A stretch of 10,699 bases of DNA from positions 1 to 10,699 of the forward strand of contig CAJXNF010000064.1 in NCBI GenBank assembly GCA_913056375.1. Reading direction: 5' to 3'. The stretch comes from an uncultured Pseudomonadota bacterium (GTDB lineage: Bacteria > SAR324 > NAC60-12). Shown here piece by piece: positions 1-7,749 of the stretch (within the stretch, counting starts at the first letter, position 1; each line of letters starts with the position of its first letter). The notes below the pieces were generated by a model that made no database searches, was not told where the DNA came from, and saw nothing but the letters and a program-made list of their open reading frames with translations. Both the position numbers and the translations under genes were made by a program.

Positions 1-1
1 C

Positions 2-820
2 CAGTTGAACATAAATTCCACTAATCAATTGACCGACTCGTTTCAATTGATCATTGCTCAATCCCAATCCACAGAGCAGGCTGTTTCAGAAATGAAAAGC
101 TCCATCAAAGAGGGCTCTGAATCAATGGTAAATATCATGAGTGTGCTACTCTCTGTCAGAGATAGTGGCTTGCTCATTAACAAAATTTTGGAGTCCCTGA
201 ATAGTATTACTCAGCAGACAAAGATGCTGGCTACAAATGCTGCGATTGAAGCTGCTCGGGCAGGCGAGCATGGGAAAGGATTTGGAGTAGTGGCCAATGA
301 GGTCGCTAAACTCGCTGAAAACTCAAAGCTTGCTACTCAGCAGATTTCAAAGCTGATCTCAGATTCAGCACAGCAAGGTATGCAAATAGGCGAGTTGGCT
401 GATAGAGGAAATCAATCACTGAAGCAACTGGAGAACAAGTTTGAAGCTCTTTCAGATTTTGTAGAAGACTTGGCAAAGTCTGTTCTTCTAAATAGCGATA
501 ATGTCACCGCCATTAGCGGCCGAGCTTCTAAAGTGAGTGAGTTGTCAATGTCCCAATCAAAGGAAACGGAAGATCTGCTCTTTCTTCTTCAGCAGATGGA
601 TGAAAATGAACACCACAACAAGAGCTTTACAGATAAGACCTTGATCGAAGCTCATCAGCTACATGAAGGAGCCTTGCACTTGCTGGGATTGATCAAAGAG
701 ATTGAAGGGCTAATCTCAGGTGATGAAAATCCAACCAAAATTTCGAAAAACAAGCTGGATAATCCAAGCAAATTAGAACGTCTGCAGTTACCTTCAAATA
801 CAAAAAATTTGGGTGGTTGA
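2..820 (+). CDS. Methyl-accepting chemotaxis protein, C-terminal signalling domain (5' partial)
   Basis: The reading frame is open to the left edge, so the sensor, membrane and HAMP parts lie outside the window; the TTG at base 5 is probably not a true start. The visible ~271 residues are the cytoplasmic coiled-coil domain that forms trimers of dimers and controls the kinase CheA through CheW. The conserved hairpin tip is at about residues 76-107, with the core NAAIEAARAGEHGKGFGVVA followed by NEVAKLAENS, matching the family consensus. Helical, Gln/Glu/Ser-rich sequence follows, then a polar tail ending NTKNLGG. The C-terminus lacks an NWETF-type pentapeptide, so CheR and CheB would not be tethered there. 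cheR begins about 9 bp downstream on the same strand, which supports one chemotaxis operon. The ligand cannot be inferred. The family call is very secure. Confidence 0.93.
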   Translation, partial: QLNINSTNQLTDSFQLIIAQSQSTEQAVSEMKSSIKEGSESMVNIMSVLLSVRDSGLLINKILESLNSITQQTKMLATNAAIEAARAGEHGKGFGVVANEVAKLAENSKLATQQISKLISDSAQQGMQIGELADRGNQSLKQLENKFEALSDFVEDLAKSVLLNSDNVTAISGRASKVSELSMSQSKETEDLLFLLQQMDENEHHNKSFTDKTLIEAHQLHEGALHLLGLIKEIEGLISGDENPTKISKNKLDNPSKLERLQLPSNTKNLGG

Positions 821-829
821 ACTTTGCAG

Positions 830-1648
830 ATGTTACTTCCCCAAATGGATGATTCGGAGTTTGAAGACTTCCGAAAACTGATACACGAAAGTATCGGTAT
901 TAGCCTGTCACTGCAGAAGAAGCAGTTGTTGATGACTCGGCTGTACCGACGGATGTATCAACTTGGAATCAACTCTTATGGAGAGTATTGGGCGCATGTC
1001 CTGAATGACGAAACGGGTTCGGAAATGGTTTTGTTGTTGAACGCCGTTTCTACAAACAAAACGGATTTTTTTCGGGAAAGCGATCATTTCACTTTTTTGA
1101 AAAATGAGGTTTACCCACAACTCCAAAAACAACAAACGATCCGTATATGGAGTTGTGCCTGTTCAAGTGGTGAAGAGGCCTACACAATTGCAATGACGTT
1201 GCTCGATGCTTTTGGTGGCGTATTGGGTGGTCGAGACGCAAAGATTCTAGCTACTGATATCTCGACTCGCATGCTGGATCAGGCGGAACTAGGCCGCTAT
1301 CCAGTCAATCAGTTGCCCTTAATACCGGAAGTTATGCGCAATCGTTATTGTCAGATTCTCCCGGAAACGAATGGGGAGATGTTTCAGGTTAGTAGTCAAT
1401 TAAAGGCATTGATTCGATTTCGCCGGTTGAACCTCATTCAGGAATATCCTTTACGGACCCAATTTGATTTCATCATGTGTCGAAATGTCATGATATATTT
1501 CGACCGGGATGACCAAGAAAAATTGATTGAACGGTTGAGCGGCTATATCAAACCTGGTGGTTATCTCTTTGTGGGTCACTCAGAAAGTTTGATTGGTCTC
1601 CAGAATTCCTTGAAATATGTACAAAGCTCTATTTACCAGCGGATCTAA
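830..1648 (+). CDS. cheR: Chemotaxis protein methyltransferase CheR
   Basis: CheR uses S-adenosylmethionine to methylate glutamates on chemoreceptors in the cytoplasm, opposing CheB. The N-terminal helical domain (about residues 5-75) is followed by the family block NAVSTNKTDFFRE, the SAM-binding motif IRIWSCACSSGEEAYTIAM near residue 105, ILATDIS near 139, the CRNVMIYFD block near 217 and GYLFVGHSESL near 244. Length (272 residues from this start) is normal for a single-domain CheR, with no TPR extension. Possible starts are TTG at 824, ATG at 830 and ATG at 845. A GGGTGG at 811-816 sits 7 bases before the TTG and 13 before the first ATG, so the TTG is a real alternative. It follows the MCP gene closely and precedes cheB by 45 bp. 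Confidence 0.95.
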   Translation: MLLPQMDDSEFEDFRKLIHESIGISLSLQKKQLLMTRLYRRMYQLGINSYGEYWAHVLNDETGSEMVLLLNAVSTNKTDFFRESDHFTFLKNEVYPQLQKQQTIRIWSCACSSGEEAYTIAMTLLDAFGGVLGGRDAKILATDISTRMLDQAELGRYPVNQLPLIPEVMRNRYCQILPETNGEMFQVSSQLKALIRFRRLNLIQEYPLRTQFDFIMCRNVMIYFDRDDQEKLIERLSGYIKPGGYLFVGHSESLIGLQNSLKYVQSSIYQRI

Positions 1649-1693
1649 TCTTGATGAATCCAACTCTTTATCCAAAATTCAGAGGCAAATAAA

Positions 1694-2740
1694 ATGACAG
1701 GTGGGCCCGTCAAAGTGCTGATCGTGGATGATGCACCGATCGTAAGAAATGTCCTCACAAAAGAACTCAGTCGTGATTCGCGTATTGAAGTCGTTGGGGC
1801 TGCTGAGGATGCTTACCAAGCTAGGGATATGATCATTGAAAGGAATCCTGACGTGATCTCCCTTGACCTGCTGATGCCAAGAATGGATGGCTTGGAATTC
1901 ATGGAGGTCTTGATGAAACACTGGCCCATGCCGATCATTGTGCTGAGTTCAATCGTCGATGATCATTGGGATCAAGCCCTAAGAGCCCTGGAGTTGGGGG
2001 CTATTGAAGTGTTCGCAAAACCAAACCCAGAAGATCCTGTGGCCTTCAAGGCAATGTTGGCCCGCTTGACAGATACTCTTGTCTGGGCAGCGAGGATTGA
2101 CATGAACGAGGTGTTGCAGAAAAAAAAGATCCAGAGCAAACCAAGTCCTCTGAAGTCTCCTTCTTTGGCAAGGGCTGCAGAGAAAATCATTGCAATTGGC
2201 GCTTCGACAGGTGGGGCCGAGGCTCTGCGAAATATTATTCCACTGTTGCCACCAACGACCCCGGGGATACTAATTGTCCAGCACATGCCGGAACACTTCA
2301 CACATTCCTTTGCGCAGCGACTTGATCAGATGTCACAGATTGAGGTGAAGGAAGCAGAAGATGGGGATGAGGTTTATCCTGGAAGAGCGCTTTTAGCCCC
2401 TGGAGATCATCACATGCGATTGAAAAATAAGAATGGAAAGTATGTCGTGGATATCGTCAAGGGACCGCTTGTTTCACGTCATCGTCCCTCGGTAGATGTA
2501 CTGATGCAGTCCGTAGCGGATACTGCTGGTGCCGAGGGAGTGGGTGTGATGTTAACCGGAATGGGGAACGATGGGGCCAAGGGGATGCTGTCCATGAGAG
2601 AGCGAGGTGCCCGAACTATCGCTCAAAGTGAGGAAACTTGCGTGGTGTTTGGTATGCCTAGGGAGGTACTGAATAACGGTGGTGCAGAAACCTCTGTCCC
2701 GCTTCCTGATATCGCCAGTAAGTTGATGAGTTTACTCTAG
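1694..2740 (+). CDS. cheB: Chemotaxis response regulator / protein-glutamate methylesterase CheB
   Basis: CheB removes methyl groups from chemoreceptors and deamidates receptor glutamines; phosphorylation by CheA activates it. Residues 6-125 are a receiver domain with acidic pair D12-D13, phospho-acceptor D58 (in SLDLLMPRMDG), S85 or S86 at the switch position and K109. A lysine/serine-rich linker (about 142-160) joins the methylesterase domain, whose catalytic triad is visible as S171 (GASTGG), H197 (VQHMPEH) and D293 (MGNDGAKGM). The triad spacings of 26 and 96 residues equal those of the Salmonella enzyme. The length of 348 residues is typical. The ATG is preceded by AGAGG at 1681-1685, 8 bases upstream. 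The linker codons carry a run of eight A (2120-2127). The stop lies 15 bp from the stop of the opposing kinase gene. Confidence 0.97.
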   Translation: MTGGPVKVLIVDDAPIVRNVLTKELSRDSRIEVVGAAEDAYQARDMIIERNPDVISLDLLMPRMDGLEFMEVLMKHWPMPIIVLSSIVDDHWDQALRALELGAIEVFAKPNPEDPVAFKAMLARLTDTLVWAARIDMNEVLQKKKIQSKPSPLKSPSLARAAEKIIAIGASTGGAEALRNIIPLLPPTTPGILIVQHMPEHFTHSFAQRLDQMSQIEVKEAEDGDEVYPGRALLAPGDHHMRLKNKNGKYVVDIVKGPLVSRHRPSVDVLMQSVADTAGAEGVGVMLTGMGNDGAKGMLSMRERGARTIAQSEETCVVFGMPREVLNNGGAETSVPLPDIASKLMSLL

Positions 2741-2755
2741 CCTTGGTAGCATTCA

Positions 2756-5005
2756 CTATCCGATTGGCAACTCAATCGTGAAGCTTGCTCCTCCATCCTC
2801 TAGGTTCTTGAAACGCACAAAGCCGTTGTGATCGGAAATCGTCTGATGAATGATTGTCAGCCCCAAGCCAGTTCCATCTTTTTTGGTGGTCGCATATGGT
2901 TCGAACAATCGATTAATGATTTCTGGTTCGATTCCAGTGCCGTTATCTGAGACTTCAATTCTCGCAATACGCAACTCCTCAGCAACACTTGTCTTGATTT
3001 GAACCGTCCCTTGTCTTAGCAGACGGGATAGTCTGCCTTTATTCTCAACAGCTGTAACTGCATTATCTACTAGGTTGACCACCACGCGCTTCATTTGCTC
3101 TGCATCAATGGACAATTTGGGCATGTCCTCGCAAAAATCTGCTACCAGCTGAATGCGAGTGGGCAGGTTCCCTTCATAAAGATCCACCACCTCTGATAGA
3201 ACACTATGTAGATCCGTAGGTCGTAAGTGAGATTCTGGAATTCTGGCGAACTGTGAGAATTCGCTAACCATTCGTTTGAGTTGTTCCACCTCGTTGATGA
3301 TTGTCTGTGTGGCCTGCTGCAGAGGTTTTGGATCATCAACTTTGTTTGCGTACTTCCGACGAATCCGCTCCGCAGAGAGTTGGATCGGGGTCAATGGGTT
3401 CTTGATTTCGTGCGCAATCCGCCGGGCAACTTCACGCCATGCTTGGGAACGCTGTAAACGATGAATTTCTGTGATGTTGTTGTAGACAGCGATCACACCG
3501 ATAGGTTCATTATCTCGATTCTGTAGTGTCAGCAGAGTAACTGCAACTTGTATGGGCTGTTGTTGGTGAATCAAAGTTAAATGACGATAGACACTCTGAG
3601 ACTGATGCTCCTGCAACTGTTCCCACATTTCGATAAAAGCTGGGAGTGCGTCCTCTGAGAGCACTTCATCAATCCGATTATTTTCACTAACCTTGTCTTC
3701 TCGCCAGGGCAGCAATTGGTTAGCAGCTCGGTTCACACGACGGAGCCTACCCTCCGGATCCAGCAGGACTACGCCAGTGCTAATATTCTCCAAGACTAAT
3801 TCCAAGAGTCGGTGCTGTTCTTCCAAAGCTTGATGGCTTTGTTGAAGGTGCTCGGTTGTTCGTTCGAGGGCGATCTGATTAATTTCCAGATCTTGACTCA
3901 TCGAATTGAAGGCTCGAACTAATAAACCAAAGTCCTTGTCCAAGGTGGACTTGGGTTTGACCTGATACCCCAATTCTCCATCAGCAACTCTTTGAGTGGC
4001 TTGGGCCAGATCTTCAATTGGTTGAACAAATCCACGTGCAAAATAAAAGGCCAGCCATGTCGCAACAAAGACTATACAGAGCGTCATCAGCAGAAAGATC
4101 ACTAGATAATACCGGCGCAGCAAGTCCTCTGATTCCGTAAAGAATCTTGAATTGCGTTCCTGTTCGATGATTCCGTTGATCGCCTGAGTAATCGGTTGAG
4201 ATGCAGGATGGAAAAGTTCCAGCAATAACTCCTGATTTTGAGGAGCTTTAAGTTTGTGCAAAGAGCGATAGAGAAAACGATCTTGTTGTTCTTCTACCAA
4301 CCATGACTCTTCCTGTTGAAGAACTTGGTACCACTCAGCAGTACTCGGTGCTTTCCAAGAACGCTTGGCTTCTTCGGTACGAAGTTTTTGGTGGATAATT
4401 TCTCGCTGAGGATTATAGATCGTGAGTCCATCACCCAAGGATCTGCCAAGTCTTTCATCCAGTTCTTCTAGGTTTGTGAAGAGGTCGGGATTCTGCTGAA
4501 GGGTCTGCCGGAGAACCCAGCTTTCCAATGCTAGCATCTCTTTCAAGTCACGATGATAAACCTCAGAGACCTGACGTGCATTATCAACTACTGACTCATG
4601 CTGTCCAGTCAGCCAGGATTCCAATGTAGTGGAGATGAAACTACTGGCAAAGAGGTGGAAGGCCATTGCTGGCAAGGAAAGAAGCGTGAATGCTGCAATT
4701 AACTTGGTCTTCAGAGTAACACCGAGTACCTGCTTGTGCCGCTCAACGACAAGCTTCAGCAGGTTTTTGGCGATCATGTAGAAGACAACCGCCAACAAGA
4801 CGATGTTGATGTTGATTGCTACAAAGAGGATCAGGCGGGAGTTTACGCTACCTGTGTCAGGTAGTCCTTGGCGAGTATTGAAGTAGACGAGGAAAACAAT
4901 CAGCAGCAGGAGGATGGCAGTTGCCAACAACCTGTGGCGGATGCGAGGGTCGGCCTCGAGAAGTGTGCTGAGGCCCGCCCGCGCTTCGGCAAGGCGGAGA
5001 CGCAT
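2756..5005 (-). CDS. ntrY: NtrY-like membrane sensor histidine kinase (HAMP-PAS-HisKA-HATPase)
   Basis: This 749-residue membrane kinase has the NtrY layout. Hydrophobic segments lie near residues 27-44, 57-80, 101-122 and 299-322, with a mainly extracytoplasmic sensor region between the last two. A HAMP domain follows (about 323-378, FVQPIEDLAQATQRVADGEL), then a PAS domain (about 400-515), the HisKA domain with phospho-acceptor H532 in RRIAHEIKNPLTP, and the ATPase domain with N-box N644/N648, DNGTG at 687-691 and GTGLGL at 711-716. All catalytic motifs look intact. NtrY proteins usually pair with the sigma-54 activator NtrX, but no regulator gene is adjacent. The gene starts 6 bp after the ccmE stop and has no clear ribosome-binding site, which suggests translational coupling. 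Its first ~28 codons are distinctly GC-rich. The kinase call is secure; the NtrY assignment rests on architecture. Confidence 0.88.
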   Translation of the reverse strand: MRLRLAEARAGLSTLLEADPRIRHRLLATAILLLLIVFLVYFNTRQGLPDTGSVNSRLILFVAININIVLLAVVFYMIAKNLLKLVVERHKQVLGVTLKTKLIAAFTLLSLPAMAFHLFASSFISTTLESWLTGQHESVVDNARQVSEVYHRDLKEMLALESWVLRQTLQQNPDLFTNLEELDERLGRSLGDGLTIYNPQREIIHQKLRTEEAKRSWKAPSTAEWYQVLQQEESWLVEEQQDRFLYRSLHKLKAPQNQELLLELFHPASQPITQAINGIIEQERNSRFFTESEDLLRRYYLVIFLLMTLCIVFVATWLAFYFARGFVQPIEDLAQATQRVADGELGYQVKPKSTLDKDFGLLVRAFNSMSQDLEINQIALERTTEHLQQSHQALEEQHRLLELVLENISTGVVLLDPEGRLRRVNRAANQLLPWREDKVSENNRIDEVLSEDALPAFIEMWEQLQEHQSQSVYRHLTLIHQQQPIQVAVTLLTLQNRDNEPIGVIAVYNNITEIHRLQRSQAWREVARRIAHEIKNPLTPIQLSAERIRRKYANKVDDPKPLQQATQTIINEVEQLKRMVSEFSQFARIPESHLRPTDLHSVLSEVVDLYEGNLPTRIQLVADFCEDMPKLSIDAEQMKRVVVNLVDNAVTAVENKGRLSRLLRQGTVQIKTSVAEELRIARIEVSDNGTGIEPEIINRLFEPYATTKKDGTGLGLTIIHQTISDHNGFVRFKNLEDGGASFTIELPIG

Positions 5006-5011
5006 GGCGAC

Positions 5012-5446
5012 TTATTGAATGACGGACTTGTAGTAATCTTCCTTGGAGGCCACTTGGTTGTGGTCTACTTTGTATTCCTCACTGTGCTTAACGAGCAACT
5101 GTTGTGCTTCAAAGACACCGTTCTGCATACGACCTTCGACCACCACTCCTTGGCCCTCACGGAACATATCCGGTTTTACACCTTCATAAACCACTGGAAT
5201 GGAGCGCATGGAGTCTTCGGTGATGTGAAATGCCAGCCGAATACTACGCGCATCCCATTCGACAGTACCTGGCTGAACAAGCGCACCGATTCGAATGGTT
5301 TTTTCTTGAAAATCAGTGGGTGCCGCCAGAACTTCCTGGGGGGTGTAGAAGTAGACAGTCATCTCTTGCAGACCCTGCACAGATAAGGCCGCTAAAACAC
5401 CAAAGATAACAGCACCTCCAATTACGAACTTATGACGAGTCTTCAT
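5012..5446 (-). CDS. ccmE: Periplasmic haem chaperone CcmE (cytochrome c maturation)
   Basis: CcmE is anchored in the inner membrane, binds haem covalently in the periplasm and hands it to the CcmF/CcmH lyase for attachment to apocytochromes c. The 144-residue protein has a short basic N-terminus, one membrane anchor (about residues 7-25), an OB-fold beta-barrel domain (about 30-120) and the haem-binding signature H121-S-E-E-Y125, matching the HxxxY motif in which the histidine forms the covalent bond. Blocks such as RIGALVQPG and VVVEGRM are typical of the family. A C-terminal tail of about 19 residues follows Y125. Its ATG overlaps the ccmD stop by four bases (ATGA on the minus strand), and the ntrY-like kinase gene follows after 6 bp. 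Confidence 0.96.
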   Translation of the reverse strand: MKTRHKFVIGGAVIFGVLAALSVQGLQEMTVYFYTPQEVLAAPTDFQEKTIRIGALVQPGTVEWDARSIRLAFHITEDSMRSIPVVYEGVKPDMFREGQGVVVEGRMQNGVFEAQQLLVKHSEEYKVDHNQVASKEDYYKSVIQ

Positions 5447-5586
5447 TTCTGGCGTTGAGTTTCCTTAAGAGTTTTCAAAGATTGTTGAAACACTTTGCGT
5501 TTCTGTTTGATCCAGGGGATGTAAATCACGAAAGCCAAAACCCAGAGTCCATAGCTGATTAGCACATATTCCAGATTCATGGGCAT
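5443..5586 (-). CDS. ccmD: Haem exporter accessory protein CcmD (small membrane protein)
   Basis: Direct translation of the gap between ccmC and ccmE gives a 47-residue protein beginning MPMNLEYVLISYGLWVLAFV. It has one membrane helix (about residues 6-24) preceded by the YVxxSYG-type pattern common in CcmD, then a strongly basic tail (KQKRK and further lysines). CcmD associates with CcmC and CcmE and in Escherichia coli helps release haem-loaded CcmE from the ABC module. Size, topology and position in the order ccmC-ccmD-ccmE all agree. The ATG overlaps the ccmC stop by one base (TGATG), and the stop overlaps the ccmE ATG by four. A second in-frame ATG two codons on (5580) could be the true start, giving 45 residues. 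Confidence 0.87.
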   Translation of the reverse strand: MPMNLEYVLISYGLWVLAFVIYIPWIKQKRKVFQQSLKTLKETQRQK

Positions 5587-6284
5587 CAGCTGACCTCTTG
5601 GGCAAGTGCTTCATGAAGTTGGTCCTGGTTTTCTTCCATTTGCCAGCGCAGCAGCAGCAAGTATCCATAAAACAGCAGCATGGCAAACATGCATGCCAAT
5701 AGAGGATAAAGTAATTCTGGAGGCATAGCAGGTTTGGCAGCGCCTTCCTGTACTTTGAAGAGTGTGGAAGGCTGGTGCAATGTGCGCCACCACTCCACCG
5801 ATTTATGTACAATTGGGATGTCAAGAAAGCCGATAATTCCGAGCACTGAGGCAAATCGGGCTTCTTTCTCACGATCTTGAACGGAAAGTCGCAGAAGGAA
5901 GTAGCCGAGAAAAATTAGAAACAATAGCAAGGTGGTGGTAAGGCGGGCATCCCACACCCAATAAGTTCCCCAGGTTGGACGTCCCCAGATTGCCCCTGAA
6001 AGCAAAACCATTGCGCAGAAAATCAGGCCAATTTCAGCGGAGACCTTGGCGATCCGATCAAAGACTAGAAGGCGTTTCCACAAATAGGCTATGCCAAAGG
6101 CAAAAGTCACAAAGAAGGCTAAGTAGGTGACGATGACAGAGGGCACATGAATGTACATGATTTTTTGGACAAAGCCCTGCTCGGTCTCTGTGGGAGTGAA
6201 GACAAAGACCCAAAGACCACATGCGAAAAGGGTTAGTGGTGCGATGATTTCCAGTCGGGCTGTCCAGCGAGCGGCACTATCCAT
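5586..6284 (-). CDS. ccmC: Haem handling membrane protein CcmC (cytochrome c maturation)
   Basis: CcmC is an inner-membrane protein of the haem-handling superfamily that presents haem to CcmE. The 232-residue protein has six predicted membrane segments (about 13-31, 45-68, 85-99, 116-134, 146-160, 192-212). The tryptophan-rich WWD motif is present as PTWGTYWVWDARLT (103-116). The two external haem-ligand histidines are seen as H46 (MYIHVPS) and H170 (WWRTLHQPS), 124 residues apart, the same spacing as H60 and H184 of E. coli CcmC. The WWD motif has Tyr where my recollection of the E. coli sequence has Trp. The start overlaps the gatB end by eight bases and the stop overlaps ccmD by one, implying coupled translation. 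No ccmA or ccmB lies upstream, unlike the common ccmABCDE order. Confidence 0.96.
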   Translation of the reverse strand: MDSAARWTARLEIIAPLTLFACGLWVFVFTPTETEQGFVQKIMYIHVPSVIVTYLAFFVTFAFGIAYLWKRLLVFDRIAKVSAEIGLIFCAMVLLSGAIWGRPTWGTYWVWDARLTTTLLLFLIFLGYFLLRLSVQDREKEARFASVLGIIGFLDIPIVHKSVEWWRTLHQPSTLFKVQEGAAKPAMPPELLYPLLACMFAMLLFYGYLLLLRWQMEENQDQLHEALAQEVS

Positions 6285-7707
6285 TCAGTAGTTCCTCTAG
6301 AAGCTGATTCACAATCTGTGGGTTTGCTTGTCCCTTGGTTTCCTTCATCACCTGACCAACAAAAAATCCCTTAATTTGGGTTTTGCCAGCTCGGAATTGT
6401 TCTACCTGCTTTGGATTGTTACTTAACAATGTTTCCAACAAACCTCGTAGGGCACCCTCGTCAGAAACTTGTTTCAATCCTCGAACCTCAATGATTGTAG
6501 CGGGATCTTTACCAGACTGCACCATTTCTTCGAAAACAGTCTTGGCAATTTTCCCACTTATCGAACCTTCCTGCAAAAATTGAATCAGACTAGCGAGGCT
6601 TTTGGCGGGGATGCCCACATTTCGGATATCCACCTTGTTTTCATTCATTAGCCGCATCAGTTCACCACTGATCCAGTTACAAACCAATTTGGGATCAGCT
6701 TTGGCGGCAACTACTTCTTCAAAGTATTCGGCAACCTGCTTGTCTGCGACTAGCACTTCAGCATCGTAGGTGCTCAGTCCAAATGACTCCATGAAACGCT
6801 GTTTTTTGGCATCTGGCAATTCTGGGAGTTGATTGCGGATCTGCTCAACAAAATCTGAGGATATTCTGACAACTGGCAAATCAGGATCTGGAAAATATCG
6901 ATAGTCGTGGGCCTCTTCCTTGGAGCGCATACTGTAGGTGTTCTTCTTTACTGAATCCCACAACCTGGTTTCTTGGACGATTCGCTTGCCATCTAGAAGT
7001 TCTTCTGTTTGGCGAGCAATTTCATAGGTGATAGCCTGTTGAACAAAGCGAAAGGAATTGAGATTTTTGGTTTCCGTACGGGTCCCAAATTTTTCTTGCC
7101 CGATAGGTCTGAGCGAGACATTGGCATCACAGCGAAAATGCCCCTTTTCCATATCTCCTTCGCTGATTCCGAGATACGTGACGATGGAATGCATCTTCTC
7201 CATGTAGGCTTTTGCTTCCTCGGGAGTACGGAGGTCGGGTTCGCTGACAATTTCCAGGAGGGGAACTCCAGCCCGGTTCAGGTCAACAAAACTGGAGTCG
7301 CCATCTTCTTCATGAACCAGTTTCCCTGCATCTTCTTCCATATGAATGCGCGTGATACGGATTCTGCGGGTCTGCCCCTCCACCTCAATATCCAGCCAGC
7401 CATTTTCACAGATGGGTCGATCAAATTGAGAGATCTGATAGGCTTTTGGCAGGTCAGGATAGAAGTAGTTTTTGCGAGCAAACTGTGAATCCAATCGAAT
7501 GGTACAGTGAGTCGCCAAGCCCAACCGAATGGCAAATTCCGCAACACGACGGTTCAAAACTGGCAGTGCCCCAGGTAATCCAAGACACACGGGACAGGTG
7601 CTTTCGTTGGGAGGCTTGCCAAATTGGGTTGAACAAGAACAGAAGATTTTAGATTGTGTGGCAAGTTGGGCATGGATTTCTAGCCCAATGACTGGTTCAA
7701 ATTGCAT
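6277..7707 (-). CDS. gatB: Aspartyl/glutamyl-tRNA(Asn/Gln) amidotransferase subunit B
   Basis: GatB is the kinase/tRNA-binding subunit of the cytoplasmic GatCAB complex, which converts misacylated Glu-tRNA(Gln) and/or Asp-tRNA(Asn) to the amidated forms using ammonia delivered from GatA. The 476-residue length is typical. Visible landmarks are the N-terminal VIGLEIHAQL, zinc-site cysteines C23, C25, C38 and C41, YFYPDLPKAYQISQFD at 81-96, HMEEDAGKL at 122-130, the block DLNRAGVPLLEIVSEPD, and DYRYFPDPDLP at 268-278. The C-terminal helical and tail domains run from about 295 to 476. No earlier in-frame start exists in the 42-bp gap to phaR, so the ATG at 7707 is firm, although it has no obvious Shine-Dalgarno. 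gatA and gatC are not in the window, so the complex is encoded at separate loci. Confidence 0.98.
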   Translation of the reverse strand: MQFEPVIGLEIHAQLATQSKIFCSCSTQFGKPPNESTCPVCLGLPGALPVLNRRVAEFAIRLGLATHCTIRLDSQFARKNYFYPDLPKAYQISQFDRPICENGWLDIEVEGQTRRIRITRIHMEEDAGKLVHEEDGDSSFVDLNRAGVPLLEIVSEPDLRTPEEAKAYMEKMHSIVTYLGISEGDMEKGHFRCDANVSLRPIGQEKFGTRTETKNLNSFRFVQQAITYEIARQTEELLDGKRIVQETRLWDSVKKNTYSMRSKEEAHDYRYFPDPDLPVVRISSDFVEQIRNQLPELPDAKKQRFMESFGLSTYDAEVLVADKQVAEYFEEVVAAKADPKLVCNWISGELMRLMNENKVDIRNVGIPAKSLASLIQFLQEGSISGKIAKTVFEEMVQSGKDPATIIEVRGLKQVSDEGALRGLLETLLSNNPKQVEQFRAGKTQIKGFFVGQVMKETKGQANPQIVNQLLEELLNG

Positions 7708-7749
7708 GTTGGTGCGGAGAAAGTTTGACGAATGAGCGGGAAGCGGTTC

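Noticed and set aside
4868..5386. Open frame of 172 codons on the + strand opposite ccmE and the kinase start
   Set aside because: It lies wholly antisense to ccmE and the ntrY N-terminus, both of which carry clear family motifs; it shows no recognisable domain.
5465..5872. Open frame of 135 codons on the minus strand over ccmC and ccmD
   Set aside because: It overlaps ccmC and ccmD in another frame; those two have family motifs and start/stop overlaps, and this one is cysteine-rich without any domain.
7009..7488. Open frame of 159 codons antisense to gatB
   Set aside because: Shadow of the highly conserved gatB sequence, with no independent coding signal.
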